From the NCBI RefSeq assembly GCF_037975245.1, contig NC_092569.1:23342168-23406167 (forward strand): 64,000 nucleotides of DNA. The letters run 5' to 3'. The notes beneath the pieces were generated by a model. The model was given only the letters and a program-made list of their open reading frames with translations. It did no database searches and was not told the origin of the DNA. How positions within the stretch are numbered: the stretch's first letter is position 1; each line of letters starts with the position of its first letter. The stretch is from Apostichopus japonicus. Taxonomy: Eukaryota; Echinodermata; Holothuroidea; Aspidochirotida; Stichopodidae. Positions 23,741 through 35,891 of the stretch are shown here, piece by piece. Both the position numbers and the translations under genes were made by a program.

Positions 23741-24751
23741 ATGGGTTCTGCGAAACATGAAAGGATGGGTGCATTAAAGGAGTGTAGCGTAAGAGTTATG
23801 GACGATTCATATGAAGTCAAGGATGTGCTGAAATCAATCATTAACGATATTGGGAACGGAAAGATACTAAGCTGTGTGAAGTCATCTGGAAACTGGATAA
23901 TAACTTTACGAAACAAGGATGATGCAGATCTATTAATAGAGACAGGTATAGTTATAAACGACAGCACTTGCAACGTCTATGGAGTGTCAAGATCATTTTT
24001 AACTGTGAGTTTATTTGGTGTTCCGTCCTACTTTGACGACGATGAACTCTCAGAAAAACTACTCGAATTTGGCTGTAAACTTAAAGGGAAATGGCACCAC
24101 AACACATACCCGGAATTTCCCAATATTGAAAATGGGATTCGTTACATTAGACTGGAACTGCCAACCGAATGCAAAAGTCTACCATATGCAATGACACTGA
24201 ATGGAGTACATATGAGACTAAAGCACAATGGACAAACCAGGGTATGTAATTTATGCTTGGAAAATGACCATATTATGCGGAATTGCCCCAAATATGTATG
24301 CAGGGAATGTAATTCACAAGGTCATTGGGAAGCGAAATGTCCACAAGTAAGATGCTTTAAATGTAACAATCTAGGACACAAAAGTTTCAATTGTCCACAA
24401 GCCGGAGATGACAACAATGATCACCATGGTAACGGTGACCCAGCAACAGGCAGAGTCACTATAAGCCCACCTAAGCATGCCAACGTCCAACACAAAGACC
24501 AAGCAAAAGATGAAGCCATGGACCAGTTACCCCAAACAAAAGGCAGCGCCATTGAGACCAACGAGACTAAAAGAAGCAAAACGAGAATACAAAGACAACT
24601 CAACGGGATGAACAAAGACCAACCAAACCAATCCAAGAGGATACTGAGAATACAAAAGCAACTAGAGGAAACAAAGCGACTGAAGCCACTAACTCCACCG
24701 GTAACAAAACAACGTAAGATGAACCAACCACGGAATTACCTCAACAAATGA
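23741..24751 (+). CDS. LINE ORF1: Gag-like protein with three CCHC zinc knuckles
   Basis: 336 codons, ATG to TGA, unbroken. The N-terminal ~150 residues form an RRM-like region (SVRVMDDSYEVKDVLKSI onward). The centre has three CX2CX4HX4C knuckles at about residues 168-221: CNLCLENDHIMRNC, CRECNSQGHWEAKC and CFKCNNLGHKSFNC. The C-terminus is basic and Lys/Gln-rich. Known role of such ORF1 proteins: nucleic-acid binding and chaperone activity in the LINE ribonucleoprotein. It precedes ORF2 by 122 bp. Being intact while ORF2 is broken fits recent inactivation. Confidence 0.85.
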   Translation: MGSAKHERMGALKECSVRVMDDSYEVKDVLKSIINDIGNGKILSCVKSSGNWIITLRNKDDADLLIETGIVINDSTCNVYGVSRSFLTVSLFGVPSYFDDDELSEKLLEFGCKLKGKWHHNTYPEFPNIENGIRYIRLELPTECKSLPYAMTLNGVHMRLKHNGQTRVCNLCLENDHIMRNCPKYVCRECNSQGHWEAKCPQVRCFKCNNLGHKSFNCPQAGDDNNDHHGNGDPATGRVTISPPKHANVQHKDQAKDEAMDQLPQTKGSAIETNETKRSKTRIQRQLNGMNKDQPNQSKRILRIQKQLEETKRLKPLTPPVTKQRKMNQPRNYLNK

Positions 24752-24873
24752 AACGACATATGTCTTATGACGAAGGTGAATTTAGAACTGTTAGACTGAA
24801 AAAAAAGTCATTCATTCCAAATCTGCGAAAAGCCAGGAATTCGCAACCTCGCTAAATAATTAATATTAATTTA

Positions 24874-27794
24874 ATGGATCATGTTTGTGAGGACTCAAAT
24901 GATAACAGTGTTCTTTGTGAGTATTTTGACGTAGATTCTTACAACAAGTTACCTCCAAATAATTGCCTATCTATGTTCCATTTAAACAGTCGAAGTCTGA
25001 ACAAAAATTTCAACGAAATAAATACCTTTATTTCACTACTAAAGAATGAATTCTCTGTACTTGGCTTCACCGAAACGTGGCTAAGTGACCACCCATCACC
25101 TCTTATTCATATGAAAAATTACAAAATTATAGAAAAACATCGTGTTAATAGAAGGGGTGGCGGTGTCTGCTTATATGTACACAACTTTAAACACCAACCA
25201 GATCTATCAACATTTAACGATATCATTGAATCCTTATTTATTGAGGCAAACTTGCCAAATTCTAAAGAGAAAATAATTATCGGTATTGTTTATAGACCTC
25301 CAAATGGTTCTTTAGAACAATTTTATTATAACATGCAAAATATTTGTACTACAATTAATCAGCTAAACTGTACTTCCTACATTATGGGGGATTTTAATAT
25401 TGATTTGTTAGATAAAAACAAATCACCAGAGTTTCTAAATAACCTTTACTCAAATGGTTTCTATCCAACAATATCAAGACCAACCAGAGTGAACAGTACC
25501 TCTTCAACTTTGATTGACAATATTATAACTAATAGTAACTCTAAACTTTCATCAGGTATTTTTGTAACTGATATCACTGATCACTTTCCAGTGTTTGTCA
25601 ATGCCCTCGAGACTAATCGCCGACAAAATAATCCCATCTATGCACGTACTTACAGTGATAATAATATAAAACTTTTCACTTCTGAAATTGGGAAAACTAC
25701 GTGGGACAATGTCCTAAACGAACCAGATATTAATACTGCTTATAATACATTTTACTATTATTTCAATACTACTTATAATAATTGCTTTCCTACTCAAGTG
25801 TTCAATCCAAAAAAGAAACGTACTAAAAAACATCCCTGGATCACTAAGGGCATTTTAAAATCAAACAAAAAGGAAGAACATATTATTTAGACGTTATTTG
25901 AAGAATCCTACTGAACATACTAAGTCTATTTACAAAATGTACCGTAATAAATTAAACCATGTTATACGATATTCCAAACGTTTATACTTTTATGATAAAT
26001 TCAAGCAGAGTAGAAACAACGTAAACAGTACTTGGAGTACAATTAATGAAATTCTCAATAAAAACGGTAAAGACTCATCATATCCAGCAACATTTAAAAA
26101 TGATGATTGCGAAATTAGCAATGATAATGACATTGCTAGCAACTTTAACAAATACTTTGTAAATCTTGGTTATAACCTCGCTAGTAAGATTAATATTAAA
26201 CTAAAAGCGGAACATTTTTTACATAATAATGACAAGGTATGCCATTCCATATTTACATATCCAGTAACAGTGGAAGAAGTTCTAAAAGTTGCTCACACAA
26301 ATGTGAAACCAAACAAAGCAGCAGGCTATGATGACTTAAAGCCAGGTATTATCAAACAAGTTATCCCATACATTGTAAAGCCTTTAACTCATCTTTGCAA
26401 TATTTCTTTTAACACCGGCATTTTTCCGGATAAGCTTAAAATAGCAAAGGTAAAACCAATCTTTAAAAAAGGAGACCCCAGTTATTTTGAGAATTACCGC
26501 CCTATATCTTTATTGTCAGTCTTTTCAAAAATCATTGAACGATTAATGTTTAATCGTATTTACAGTTTTCTATGTAAATATAATGTTCTTAATAACGAGC
26601 AGTACGGATTTCGTCCTGACCATTCTACAGAATTAGCTTTAGCAGATGCAGTCAGCAATATTTATAATAGTCTTGATAAGAATGATACTTGTGTAGGCGT
26701 ATTTCTCGACCTATCCAAAGCTTTTGACACCATCGATCACAAAATATTACTAAATAAATTATCTTTTTATGGTATCAGAGGAACAACCCTAAATTGGCTA
26801 GATAGTTATCTTTCAAATAGATACCAGTACACTGTATATAAAAATTCTAAATCTGAACTTGCTAAAATCGCTTGCGGAGTTCCTCAGGGTTCTATACTAG
26901 GTCCATTACTATTTATAATTTATGCCAATGATATCGTTAATGTCTCCGATATTGCTAAAAAAATATTATTTGCCGACGACACAAATATTTTCTTCGATTC
27001 CCAAAATCTACTCTCATCACATAAAACTGTTTCTACTGAACTAACTAAATTTTCCAGCTGGTTTGCAGCAAACAAATTATCTCTTAATATAGAAAAAAAC
27101 TAATTATATGGTGTTTAATGCTAGTAACTCATTCAGATGGGATCACAATATTACCATGAATGATAAAATTATTAATCGGGTTAACACTACTAAGTTCTTG
27201 GGTGTACACATAGACAATAAACTTTCGTGGCGTGATCATATATCAGCAGTCTGTAACAGAGTGGCTAGAAATACTGGTATTATATGCAAATTAAAACATT
27301 ATTAACCTCCAAATATACTCAGAACACTCTATGTAACTCTGATTTTACCCCAATTAACTTATTGCACGACTATTTGGTCAGGAACCTATTCTACAAATCT
27401 TAATCACCTATGTGTCCTCCAGAAGAGAGCTATCCGCCATATTTCACATGCTGCACCACGTGATCATACTAGCCCATTATTCAAAAGATTAAATTTATTA
27501 AAACTAAATGATATTATAAGAGTCCAGCTTGCAACATTTGCATATAAAGCATGGAATGGATTGCTACCCGAGGCTTTTAAAGATTTTATATATAGTAATA
27601 GACTAATCCACAACCATCAAACACGCCATTGTAATAACGCACATGTTTTATCCCAACGAAGTACTTTAAGTTCTTTTAACCCTCGTATTCGTGCTATAAA
27701 AACGTGGAATAATCTCCAGGATAATGTTAAGAATAAGCCTTTTTACTCTGTATTCAAAAGGTATCTCCAAACTGTAATTATTTTTCACTATTGA
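24874..27794 (+). pseudogene. LINE ORF2: endonuclease plus reverse transcriptase, three disruptions
   Basis: 24874-25890 encodes an APE-type endonuclease: FHLNSRSLNKNF, GFTETWLSDH, GIVYRPPNG, IMGDFNIDLLD, TLIDNIITN, TDHFPVF. 25898-27103 encodes the reverse transcriptase: NYRPISLLSVFSKIIERL, VFLDLSKAFDTIDH, GVPQGSILGPLLFIIYAND and the catalytic FADDTNIF. 27108-27794 is the C-terminal extension (TKFLGVHIDNKLSW, then WNNLQDNVK). Breaks: a frameshift near 25885, a frameshift in an A run near 27097-27103, and an in-frame TAA near 27303. Catalytic residues are otherwise present. Motif style suggests CR1/Jockey/Rex-type LINEs; the clade would need a tree. Confidence 0.85.
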
Positions 27795-27967
27795 TGGATT
27801 TATTCTTGTGTGTGTTTGTGATTAGATCATTATAAAGATTGTAAGAATTGTTTATTAACATAATTAATTTCAATTAGTGTCAATTCGATTATTTCATCAT
27901 TGTAGATGCTACTATTAACTTTTCTTTTTCTATTCTTAAGTTTTTCTTTCTTTTTTTCATTTTGGGG

Positions 27968-28009
27968 AGTCTCCTAATTTGTTAAGCCTTGCAGGCTTTA
28001 TAGGAGACT
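27968..28009 (+). other. Stem-loop in the 3' UTR of the plus-strand LINE
   Basis: AGTCTCCTA (27968-27976) pairs with TAGGAGACT (28001-28009), and inside it AAGCCT pairs with AGGCTT around a TGC loop. Two nested perfect stems just before the A-rich terminus are consistent with a recognition hairpin for target-primed reverse transcription. The inner stem resembles the one in the SINE at 4588-4603. Confidence 0.6.
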
Positions 28010-28062
28010 TCCCGTCACACTGTAAATTGTGATGAAACAAATAAATATACAAACATACAAAG

Positions 28063-28437
28063 CCAAAGCTCTGTTGAATTCCCGATCAATACGATTCAGG
28101 TCATCTTTAATACGATGCATGGATTCCCGAATAGACTTGCCCAAGTCGTCTACCTGCTCCTGGTTATGGTCCCCGTCTGAGGAGTTGTATAGGCTATCTC
28201 GCCTAACAAAATCTAACGTACGTTGTGAAGGCGTTGTCTGCTGATTCTTATTTTTAGCCATTTTAGTTGCTCTTCAAGAACGGGAGGAGGGACTCATGAT
28301 GACAAACAATTGAGAATAGTGATTATGATTATTTACTTACTCTCATATGAGTAGTAAGTTAATGTCCCGATGTAGTTAATAAGGATGAATTCTGTGGAGC
28401 CCAAATAACGTGGAGCACTCTACTACACCGCCATCTT
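28063..28437 (-). mobile_element. 5' part of the outer L1/Tx1-like LINE, with ORF1 start
   Basis: Minus-strand ORF1 begins at 28261 (MAKNKNQQTTPSQRTLDF) and shows a heptad-like pattern (DDLGKSIRESMHRIKDDLNR) expected for the coiled coil of L1 ORF1 proteins. It ends at the junction with the inserted LINE near 28063. Upstream, 28262-28437 is the presumed 5' UTR, with AAGATGGCGG on the minus strand at 28428-28437. Confidence 0.6.
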
Positions 28438-29380
28438 GCATAATGAATATGAATAAACAAAATGAACAGGATCATATATGTGTATGTAGTTGGGTCATTG
28501 TGTTTATATTCTTAAAGACGAGAAGCGTAACCAGCGGGAAAAGTAGGCTGGACATCCACCCCCCTAGTCAAATGTCTCCCCCCCCCCCCCAATGAAAAAT
28601 GTGGGAAAGAAAAATATTGGACGCACATGACAAAATGCATTTAAAGGCTCAGTTAAACCAGTTCGCGGTTGACGTTCATCCTTAATTGACGGGAATTCTC
28701 AAATTTTATACCAGCCAATTGCGTCTAATGTAAAATATTATCCTATCATGTTGCTTTCTGTTATCGCTACGAGGTCCCCATCCCCCATTCGAGGCCCCCA
28801 TCCCTGTCAAACATGCTACCAAACGAGATAACCTGCTACCATGCTTGTTATATTAAGTGTATGTTTATAACTTTTTGTCCATCGTTAGTTATATTGACCG
28901 TCCGTTACTCCGAACTAAGTCTTGTTACTTGGAAGCTGCAGCATGATATATTACGTAATTCGTAGACAATGAGGTCTTTAATGTTAAAGAAATATTCCAA
29001 ACCAAAGGGAAAACTTCATATAAAACAATTAAAAGTACTAAAAACTGAACCAAATTGTCAAAACCCCATCTCTGTTTGACCTTTTTTAATTGATCCAAAT
29101 TCTAAATTTGTTTCGGTGAATAAAACATTTTACTGAAAAAATGAACCATCCAATAAAAAATACACATGCATTTGTAGACAAAGTCCGAGAGATTCTTCAA
29201 GTACTGTAAATAGTACGAGAACAGAGCACACAGGGTTATCAGCTAAGAGTATAGTGAATTTATCCAAACGCGTTGCCAGGGGGCCAATGGGGCAGTCGCT
29301 CCGCCCTCCCCCCCCCCCCCAAGAAAAATCTTTGAGACACTCACACACGCATATGGCAAGCCAAGTGGGACAAACTCCGC
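28438..29380. other. No gene recognised; two poly-C-bearing patches
   Basis: C runs at about 28577-28590 and 29307-29320 sit next to GCGTAACCAG (28527) and CGTTGCCAGGGGGCC (29271). These are reminiscent of the CAG-GCG termini of the hAT-like MITEs, but I could not pair two ends. The rest is AT-rich and featureless. Confidence 0.45.
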
Positions 29381-29650
29381 ATAATATATCCGCGTATTAA
29401 TTCGAATTTGGATATATAATCGTATTAATTCGTATTTTATAACACGTATTAAATCATGCTGTTGTCTAGATCAAGAAGATTTGGCCTGGATGTACTTCAA
29501 TAGAGACTAACTCATTTATTGCCCTGGAGAGGCTGCTTTGTGATCACTCTCGAAACACGTTTGTGAAAGCTATAAGACATGCCAGTTATTGTCTGATTTA
29601 ATACGCGTTTATATTCGAATTACTACGCGTATATATTCGTATTAAAATGT
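29381..29650. repeat. Foldback MITE-like element rich in ACGCGTATTAA, copy B
   Basis: Left arm (about 29388-29455) carries CGCGTATTAATTCGAAT repeats; right arm (about 29600-29645) carries TAATACGCG, ATTCGAATTACTACGCG and related motifs in inverse orientation. The interior of about 140 bp is not shared with copy A at the start of the window, so the arms define the family. Confidence 0.5.
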
Positions 29651-29819
29651 TTTATGGAAGTACACATCAGACGCTAAATCATCAAGTGACAGCTGCCGTT
29701 TATTTAATTTTGCTGATGATACTATATAATTGATTACAAAGGTTGATTACAAAGGATGACAATAATGCTCATTTAGTCTGAATAAATCGTTTTTATTTTC
29801 ATGATATTTTTGAACGTAA

Positions 29820-30615
29820 GGATGACAAATGAGATGGTAATTGATTTTTAGGAAAGTCACAGTCGAACCCACCGAGGTAATAGACAACGTCGTCGAACAT
29901 GTCTCAACCTACAAGTATTTTGGTGAAGCAATATATAATCAGCTTCCTTGGCAGGACCACATTGAACATTTTTATTTATTTATTTGGCTACAAGGATCAA
30001 CCCGAGATTGCACTGTCTCCGTAAATTAACCCTTCTTCCTTTACTGAGCGGATTGTGCCCCCCCCCCCCAAACCTAACACTTTGAAATTTAAGTAGCCGC
30101 ATTGTTACTGCTTTTTGTTTATAATCCTGTGATTTGAAGTGTTCGGCTGTATTGTATGGTGAGGTGGAAATGCTGACGGTACAGATAAATAAGACGTATT
30201 GATTCCATTATTAGACAAACTATAGTCGTACTTTAGGAGATAATCAGCTTACGGTTGACTCATCATTTCAACGTTATCTTGAGGCTAGGCTTAACACCGT
30301 ACTTGACGATAACAGCCACCCCATATATGTGTAGATCTTAATTGTGCAATACTCCCTTGTAGTGCAAGGTTGAGACTACCATATGCTGTTAAAAACCAAC
30401 ACAAATCATCGTTTATCCCTCGTTGTATTCATCTTTATAACAATCTATTTAATCGTTAGGTTTCTGGTATTTTACTTCGTTGTCTCTTAACTTGTCTTTT
30501 CCTCCTGGCGCAATTGTATATTATTACTTCTTTTTTGCTGTATTTATCATGTTTTGATGCGAACATGCTATTGCCCTTTTGGGACATAATGCAGTTGAAC
30601 TTGAACTTGAATCTG
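29820..30615 (+). mobile_element. Degenerate 3' fragment of a CR1/Jockey-type LINE
   Basis: 29841-29960 encodes the post-RT segment seen in this LINE group (VEHVSTYKYFGEAIYNQLPW, compare TKFLGVHIDNKLSW in the LINE at 24.9-27.8 kb). The frame then breaks repeatedly through 30330, with a C run at 30059-30069. The end has TTTTGGGACATAATG followed by a short GAACTT repeat, a typical LINE tail. Heavily mutated and 5'-truncated. Confidence 0.5.
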
Positions 30616-31302
30616 TTATGGATGCAATGCTTACTTTGTGATGTTATATAACACACAATACGTCGAGCTGCAGGTTCAAGCATAAATTGGTAATTCGAAT
30701 ATACTACAAGCGCAGTAAAAATGTCCACAGCAATGGTAACATATAGTTCAAGTTATACATCAACTGAGTTTTTCGCGGAAGTAGTCCGTGCAGTCAATAC
30801 AGCCGAAGAGAGTAAACAAATTGGTCACAAATTATTTCTCGTCAAAAGCCATCGTTTGCTCTAGTGACACAACTTGTTGTCCGATGAATCGAATTCAGAT
30901 CCTTTGTTTCGGATTACAATCGGAGACTTCCGTATGTCTCATTTGCAGTTTTCATTTTTTCAGCCAACAGCTTGCTTCGGATAACATCAAACTGCAGCAT
31001 GCCAAGCTCAATCCGTAATTCACGATAATTTAAAGGCATTCAGTTTGCAATTACTTCACAAACCTTTAACTTCGATAACCTTGATATCATCATTTATTGC
31101 TCGATTGGCATTCTATAAATTAAGCGTGCAATTCAGGTAAGCACGTAGGCGGGATATCATTGCGACACGTAACGATGGGCGTTGCTCAAGGGTTTGAAGT
31201 ACTCAACATTTATCAGATGCCAAATCGTGGTGTTTGGTTCCTTCGCTGTCACTTTTAAACGATTTAAATGAGATGTTATATGTTACCAAAAATAACTGGC
31301 AT
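30616..31302. other. No gene recognised
   Basis: Short open frames on both strands (for example 30788-31018) have no splice context or family motif. Nothing else is seen. Confidence 0.4.
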
Positions 31303-31700
31303 GTACGGAAGCGTAGAAGGGACATGTAAATTGACGTTGAGATGCAACGACTCGTCAACACGACAAGAAGTTGAAAAAAAGTTTTGACGACATATTGTAA
31401 ATTGCCAAAATGTCGAAAATCTGAAAATTCAATTTTATTCGAGAAGCATCAACTCGTCATGATGACAATATCAGAAAATTCACATTTTTGACGAGATCAT
31501 ACCAAATCGTTAACCTGTCAAAAATCTGGAAATTTATGTTTTGTCGGGAAGAATCTGGCCCAAAACGTCAATTTTCCAAGTATCATTTAGACGAGTTAAT
31601 ACCTCTCGACAAAACGTCAATGTTAGTTTTTTTGTTATTTTGACGAAATGTTACATCTCTCGAAACGTCACTTGACATGTTTCATATACGCTCCCGTACC
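31303..31700. mobile_element. Foldback MITE with GACG-rich arms (about 398 bp)
   Basis: Imperfect terminal inverted repeats: left GTACGGAAGCGTAGAAGGGA and right, on the opposite strand, GGTACGGGAGCGTATATGAA; both then continue with ACATGT and TGACG. The interior repeats TTGACG/CGTCAA and GACGA many times in both orientations, so most of the element can fold. No coding capacity. Target-site duplication is not evident. Confidence 0.55.
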
Positions 31701-34700
31701 TCACAGATATCTTGGTAACATGCAAATGTGTAGTGGAGAGGAGAATGGACAATCTACAGAGAAACGTAATGGCAGGTTGTACAGTCTGACTGTATACAAT
31801 AGAAACATGATCGAAAATGTAATGTTTTTTTTTTAATAAATTGTAAGGACAATAAAACCAAAACACCACATCAACTCTAACTATCGGTTTCCAGAGATAG
31901 CGAAGGGTAACATTTTATTCCTATATAAAAACATATGTGGCCCTGGAATCGTTAGCAGCCCATGTTGAGGGGAGCGTGGGGAGGGGTGGTCCAAATTAAT
32001 TCTGGGGCATATTTGAACTACAAAAAAGGTTTATAATTAGATAATTATGCCTACATGGTGTTAAAATAAAATGTGCTTAAAAATCAATCATACGTACATG
32101 GATTTGAAAAGGGTAGGAGAATGTACACCATACCTCACTGCCTGGATCACGCCCGCGTAGTTGCTCATTATGGAGCATATCAAATGAACAGTTTCTATAA
32201 GCAAACATATGCGTTGGTTCGTCCGTCCTTTCATTCGTACATCCGTTCGTCGGTTCGTTCATCTCTCGATTCCAGTATATACACTTGGAGGTTGTATGTT
32301 TTAGTTACATCCAACATTTAACATTTGACATTGTACTGGGTAACCTACTCACTAAGTGAGGGCTCCCTTCCCCATGGACCGATATGTGACATCATGCTGT
32401 AACACTCGTTGCTGTACAAAACGGAGCAAGGATAAATTTTTCTCTTAAATTGATTCTTTGGTGTAATGTTACTGAGTAAAAGGCAACTATTCCTTACAAC
32501 AACAAAAAAAGTACCTTATGCAAGAAATACAGAACAATGAGATTATGTTATCCGTCGTCGCTTTTGATCATGATGCACAAGATCACTGTTCACATGGTCC
32601 CATCGCCCATGTGCATTTGGAACCATCTTCAGAAAACCTCAAAGAATGATTATAACTTATGACGCTTTAAAAAAAAAGAAATGTACCGATTCTAAACTTT
32701 GTACCGGTTGATGGTGGTACTCAAGGTACAACATGGGAACCAGGAGAGTATAGAGGGGCCCGCGCAGGGATGAAGAATAATATATTCTACTTTTCAAATA
32801 TGCTTTGAAATTAAAAGGGGGGCCAGGTGGCATAATACTGTTTCCATGGGCCCGCGATCTGACTTCCAACCCCCTGACCATCAAGTGTACACTTAAAGAA
32901 CTGAGGCTGTGTTAAAAATGTTTTCCATCTATATCTCTGTCTGTAAATACTGTTTATACTGCACGATGTTTAAATTCTTCCTGAATGAAGTATCTCAGTC
33001 CGTCGCTACTTTTGAAAGTGGTGGCGGTATCTATAAAGAGTCGTGACAAACTGTATTCATAAGCAACAAACCCAAGATCTATCCTATACGATACCGTACA
33101 GTGCACTTACTCACAGTGACAGCCTCTCTACGTAACATCGTGATCAGAGACGGCGGGAAAATGGTAGGGGATGGGGTGGGGGGGGGGTGACTGTAGCCAC
33201 CAAACCTGTGTTATTTATTTATTTTTAAATCAAAATATTGTAGTTGAAATTTTCAAGAAAAACAAAACAAAACATCGAACGTTGAAGAATGTAGACGAAA
33301 GTTTGAAATAAAGTAGTCTCCATTCTGAGATAAGCTCTGGCAAAATAATAGTTTCTTTTTGTATGTAATCAAGCAAAAAGTCGTAAAACCAGACAAATAT
33401 TGAACCATTTTGAAAAGCAAAGCCAGAAATGTCGGTATGTTACAGGTTGAACTTTCCAGAAGAGAGTCAAGTGAGATTAAGAAAAAATAGTTGAAATTTT
33501 GAGATAAAATGTAGAAGTTTCTCTGTTTCCATCTGAGCTACCGTAGCATTAACAAAAGAAAAATTCGTCTGGCAAAGATATCGAAACTGACCACCGGTTT
33601 AATTTTCCCTACAACCCCCCCCCCCCACACCCTTACCCCCACCACAGCACTTTTCGATAGCTTTCTACTTACCCCCCCCCCCCCAATTTAGTTGTTGCTC
33701 CAGTTATCTTTTGACTTGTGCGAGAATATTGGTCTCACCACTTCCACCCCTCCCCTTGCCCTTCCCGCTCCACCGTCCAGGGTCAAGGTCATATGGCTAC
33801 ATTGTTCATGTTAGGGGACTGAAAATGAACATTTACTAGTCACCTCGTAGAGTCCCCACTTAACACCCGTTTACATTAACTTTTCATTTTTCGTTACAAA
33901 ATTTAGAACATTTCCTTAGGGAAATTCCAACATTCTTGGTGCAATTAGGCTGGAATCAAGTACAGGGGTTACCCGGTATATATTAAAGGATCAATCTGGA
34001 AGCTTTCCAGAGGCCTTTCCAGTTGTCATCATTCTGGTCATGAAATTTCCTTCACTTGTATTTCCAAGACAATTTGATGAAAATCAATTGTATTGCAATT
34101 GTGATAAACCCTTTACACTTCCCGTGTAAAGGTGCTGATTGTCAAATAAAAATGTAGTACATCATGGGTAACATAAACTCCATTGGCAATGAAAACATGT
34201 TAGACAGCATCACCGGACGCGGAAGGACATTGTTGCTGTGAAAAGAATAAACCGCATTTGGGTGATATTCTGCTGTTACCCGCTTTAATATGACTCACTA
34301 CAACGCTTCTAAATAGATACGCATATATACAATGCAGCTCCGCAGTCCATTTCAGAAATGCAGCTCTTCGAATCAACCAACACATGTGATAAAATATGGT
34401 CTATAAAATATTGTCTCGGAAATATGGTAAACAACCAAACCAAGGGGCACAGTTTCTCGTCATGTCAGGTGAGATCGCAGGTCACATTCCATAAGTTTCG
34501 TCACCATGCTAACACACAAGTGGTTGTGTAACTGCCAACCGTTGAACTACAGTGATTGATGATTTCATACGTAGTTCCTCGTAGCAATTTCCCGTGTCGT
34601 AGTGGTAGGCCTACTTGGCAGGAACAAAAATGACTCTTCGAGTGACTAACATACATCAGAGAGCGAGATCAAAGGTCGATACCGAGAGAGCTGTTGTTAA

Positions 34701-35891
34701 CCGTTGTGGAGCCAAAACGCTATTGTTGAAGAAGGCCAGAATATTCTATTCGACTATCCAGTTCCATATCTGTGCTGTGAACCTACTACCTGTGGCAGAG
34801 GTTTTCATCGTTGTGTAATAAACTCGCAATTAAGAAATAACACAGGCATATAGCCAACAGGCACAATGATCATTGTTTCGAGAATCTTCCTAGAAAGAGG
34901 TTACTGACTTGAAAAACTGAAGAAGAGGATATACCTGGCTGATGACTAGGGCAAAAGGAAGAAGCCCAGAATTATCCAAGCACGTGTATTGTTTGTGATT
35001 TGTTGTGGTACGGTATGGGCTAACGTGTCTACTGGATGTCATACAGGATGCAGCCATATACAGTAATGTATTCAATCAACACAAATCTCGTTCTTCGCGT
35101 CTTTACAGTGGGTTGATATTTAAAGTTACTAAATGGAAGTATACTATTCATGTATGTTGTAGCAGTGAACCGGTTATGGGTTACATGGTGTTTAACATGT
35201 AATACCATAATCATGTAAGGAGTTGTTTGAAATTATTCTCGGAATAAACTACAGTTTGGTTTAGCTGTAATCATCAACTCAGTATTTGGAGCAAACCGTG
35301 ACAGAATATTTCACTGCTATCACCACGCAGTTTAATGGAATGTATTGGCCATAAACGCTCTGACTGGACCGCTACTAGTAAATTCACGAGCGTCATAGAT
35401 TCAAATTCCTCCGTCCGTGTTGCAACTATACAGAGTATTAACCTACAAGAAATCAGTTCATTGGAGGCAAACAACGGAACTTTGGAATCATTAGACTACC
35501 ATTGTTTACTTATCATTGTATAACGTGTCCGGTTAGTGCCAAATGAAGCATAATTGTTTACTTAAGTTTTTGGACTTTGAGAGGCACACTGCTTTGCTTT
35601 TATATATATCTACTGATGTAACTTCCTAGAAATTGTGTGACCTATTGTTACTTATGCACAGAAGTTATTGTTCCGTGCAGTACGTGTAGGTGTATCCAGT
35701 ATCGTCTGCTGTCTTTCTGTTCGAACTATGGATTATTACATCAAATTATTTCGTCAATTTTGGATACTGTTGTTTGAATGATTTCACGTTTTAAAGATAC
35801 ATATTTCCCAAGTTGCAAGTTCAAACGAAAACTGGGAGGTTAAAGTTAATTAGTGGTAACGATATAGAGCATACCATACGCATCATCTTTC
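31701..35891. other. Long non-coding stretch upstream of the Toll-like receptor gene
   Basis: No recognised gene. Visible structure: a TTCGTCCG/GTTCGT-type short tandem repeat at about 32217-32265; G and C runs at about 33178-33187, 33617-33627 and 33674-33684; a purine/GGGCCC patch at 32755-32860. The small open frames lack splice sites and known motifs. The receptor's promoter and any 5' UTR exon should lie near its right end. Confidence 0.45.

Larger units (their letters stand above)
23479..28062 (+). mobile_element. Nearly complete CR1/Jockey-like LINE, plus strand
   Basis: About 4.6 kb: 5' UTR (23479-23740), ORF1 (23741-24751), ORF2 (24874-27794), 3' UTR with a stem-loop (27968-28009) and an A-rich ATAAATATACAAACATAC-type end. 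It interrupts ORF1 of the minus-strand LINE. The exact junctions are uncertain by a few bases, and I could not identify a convincing target-site duplication. Only two frameshifts and one nonsense codon break ORF2, so the insertion is fairly young. Confidence 0.8.
19083..28437 (-). mobile_element. L1/Tx1-like LINE on the minus strand, split by a second LINE
   Basis: The 3' end is marked by a T-run on the plus strand (about 19083-19104), that is, a poly-A tail on the minus strand. ORF2 pieces extend to 22682, ORF1 pieces to 23478, and ORF1 resumes at about 28063-28261 beyond the inserted plus-strand LINE. The presumed 5' end near 28437 carries AAGATGGCGG. Total own length is about 4.8 kb, shorter than a typical L1 because of deletions. 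Several frameshifts show it is dead. The nested order proves it is older than the plus-strand LINE. Confidence 0.75.

Noticed and set aside
23479-28062. A clear target-site duplication around the inserted LINE
   Set aside because: I compared both junctions by eye and found no convincing repeat, so none is claimed.
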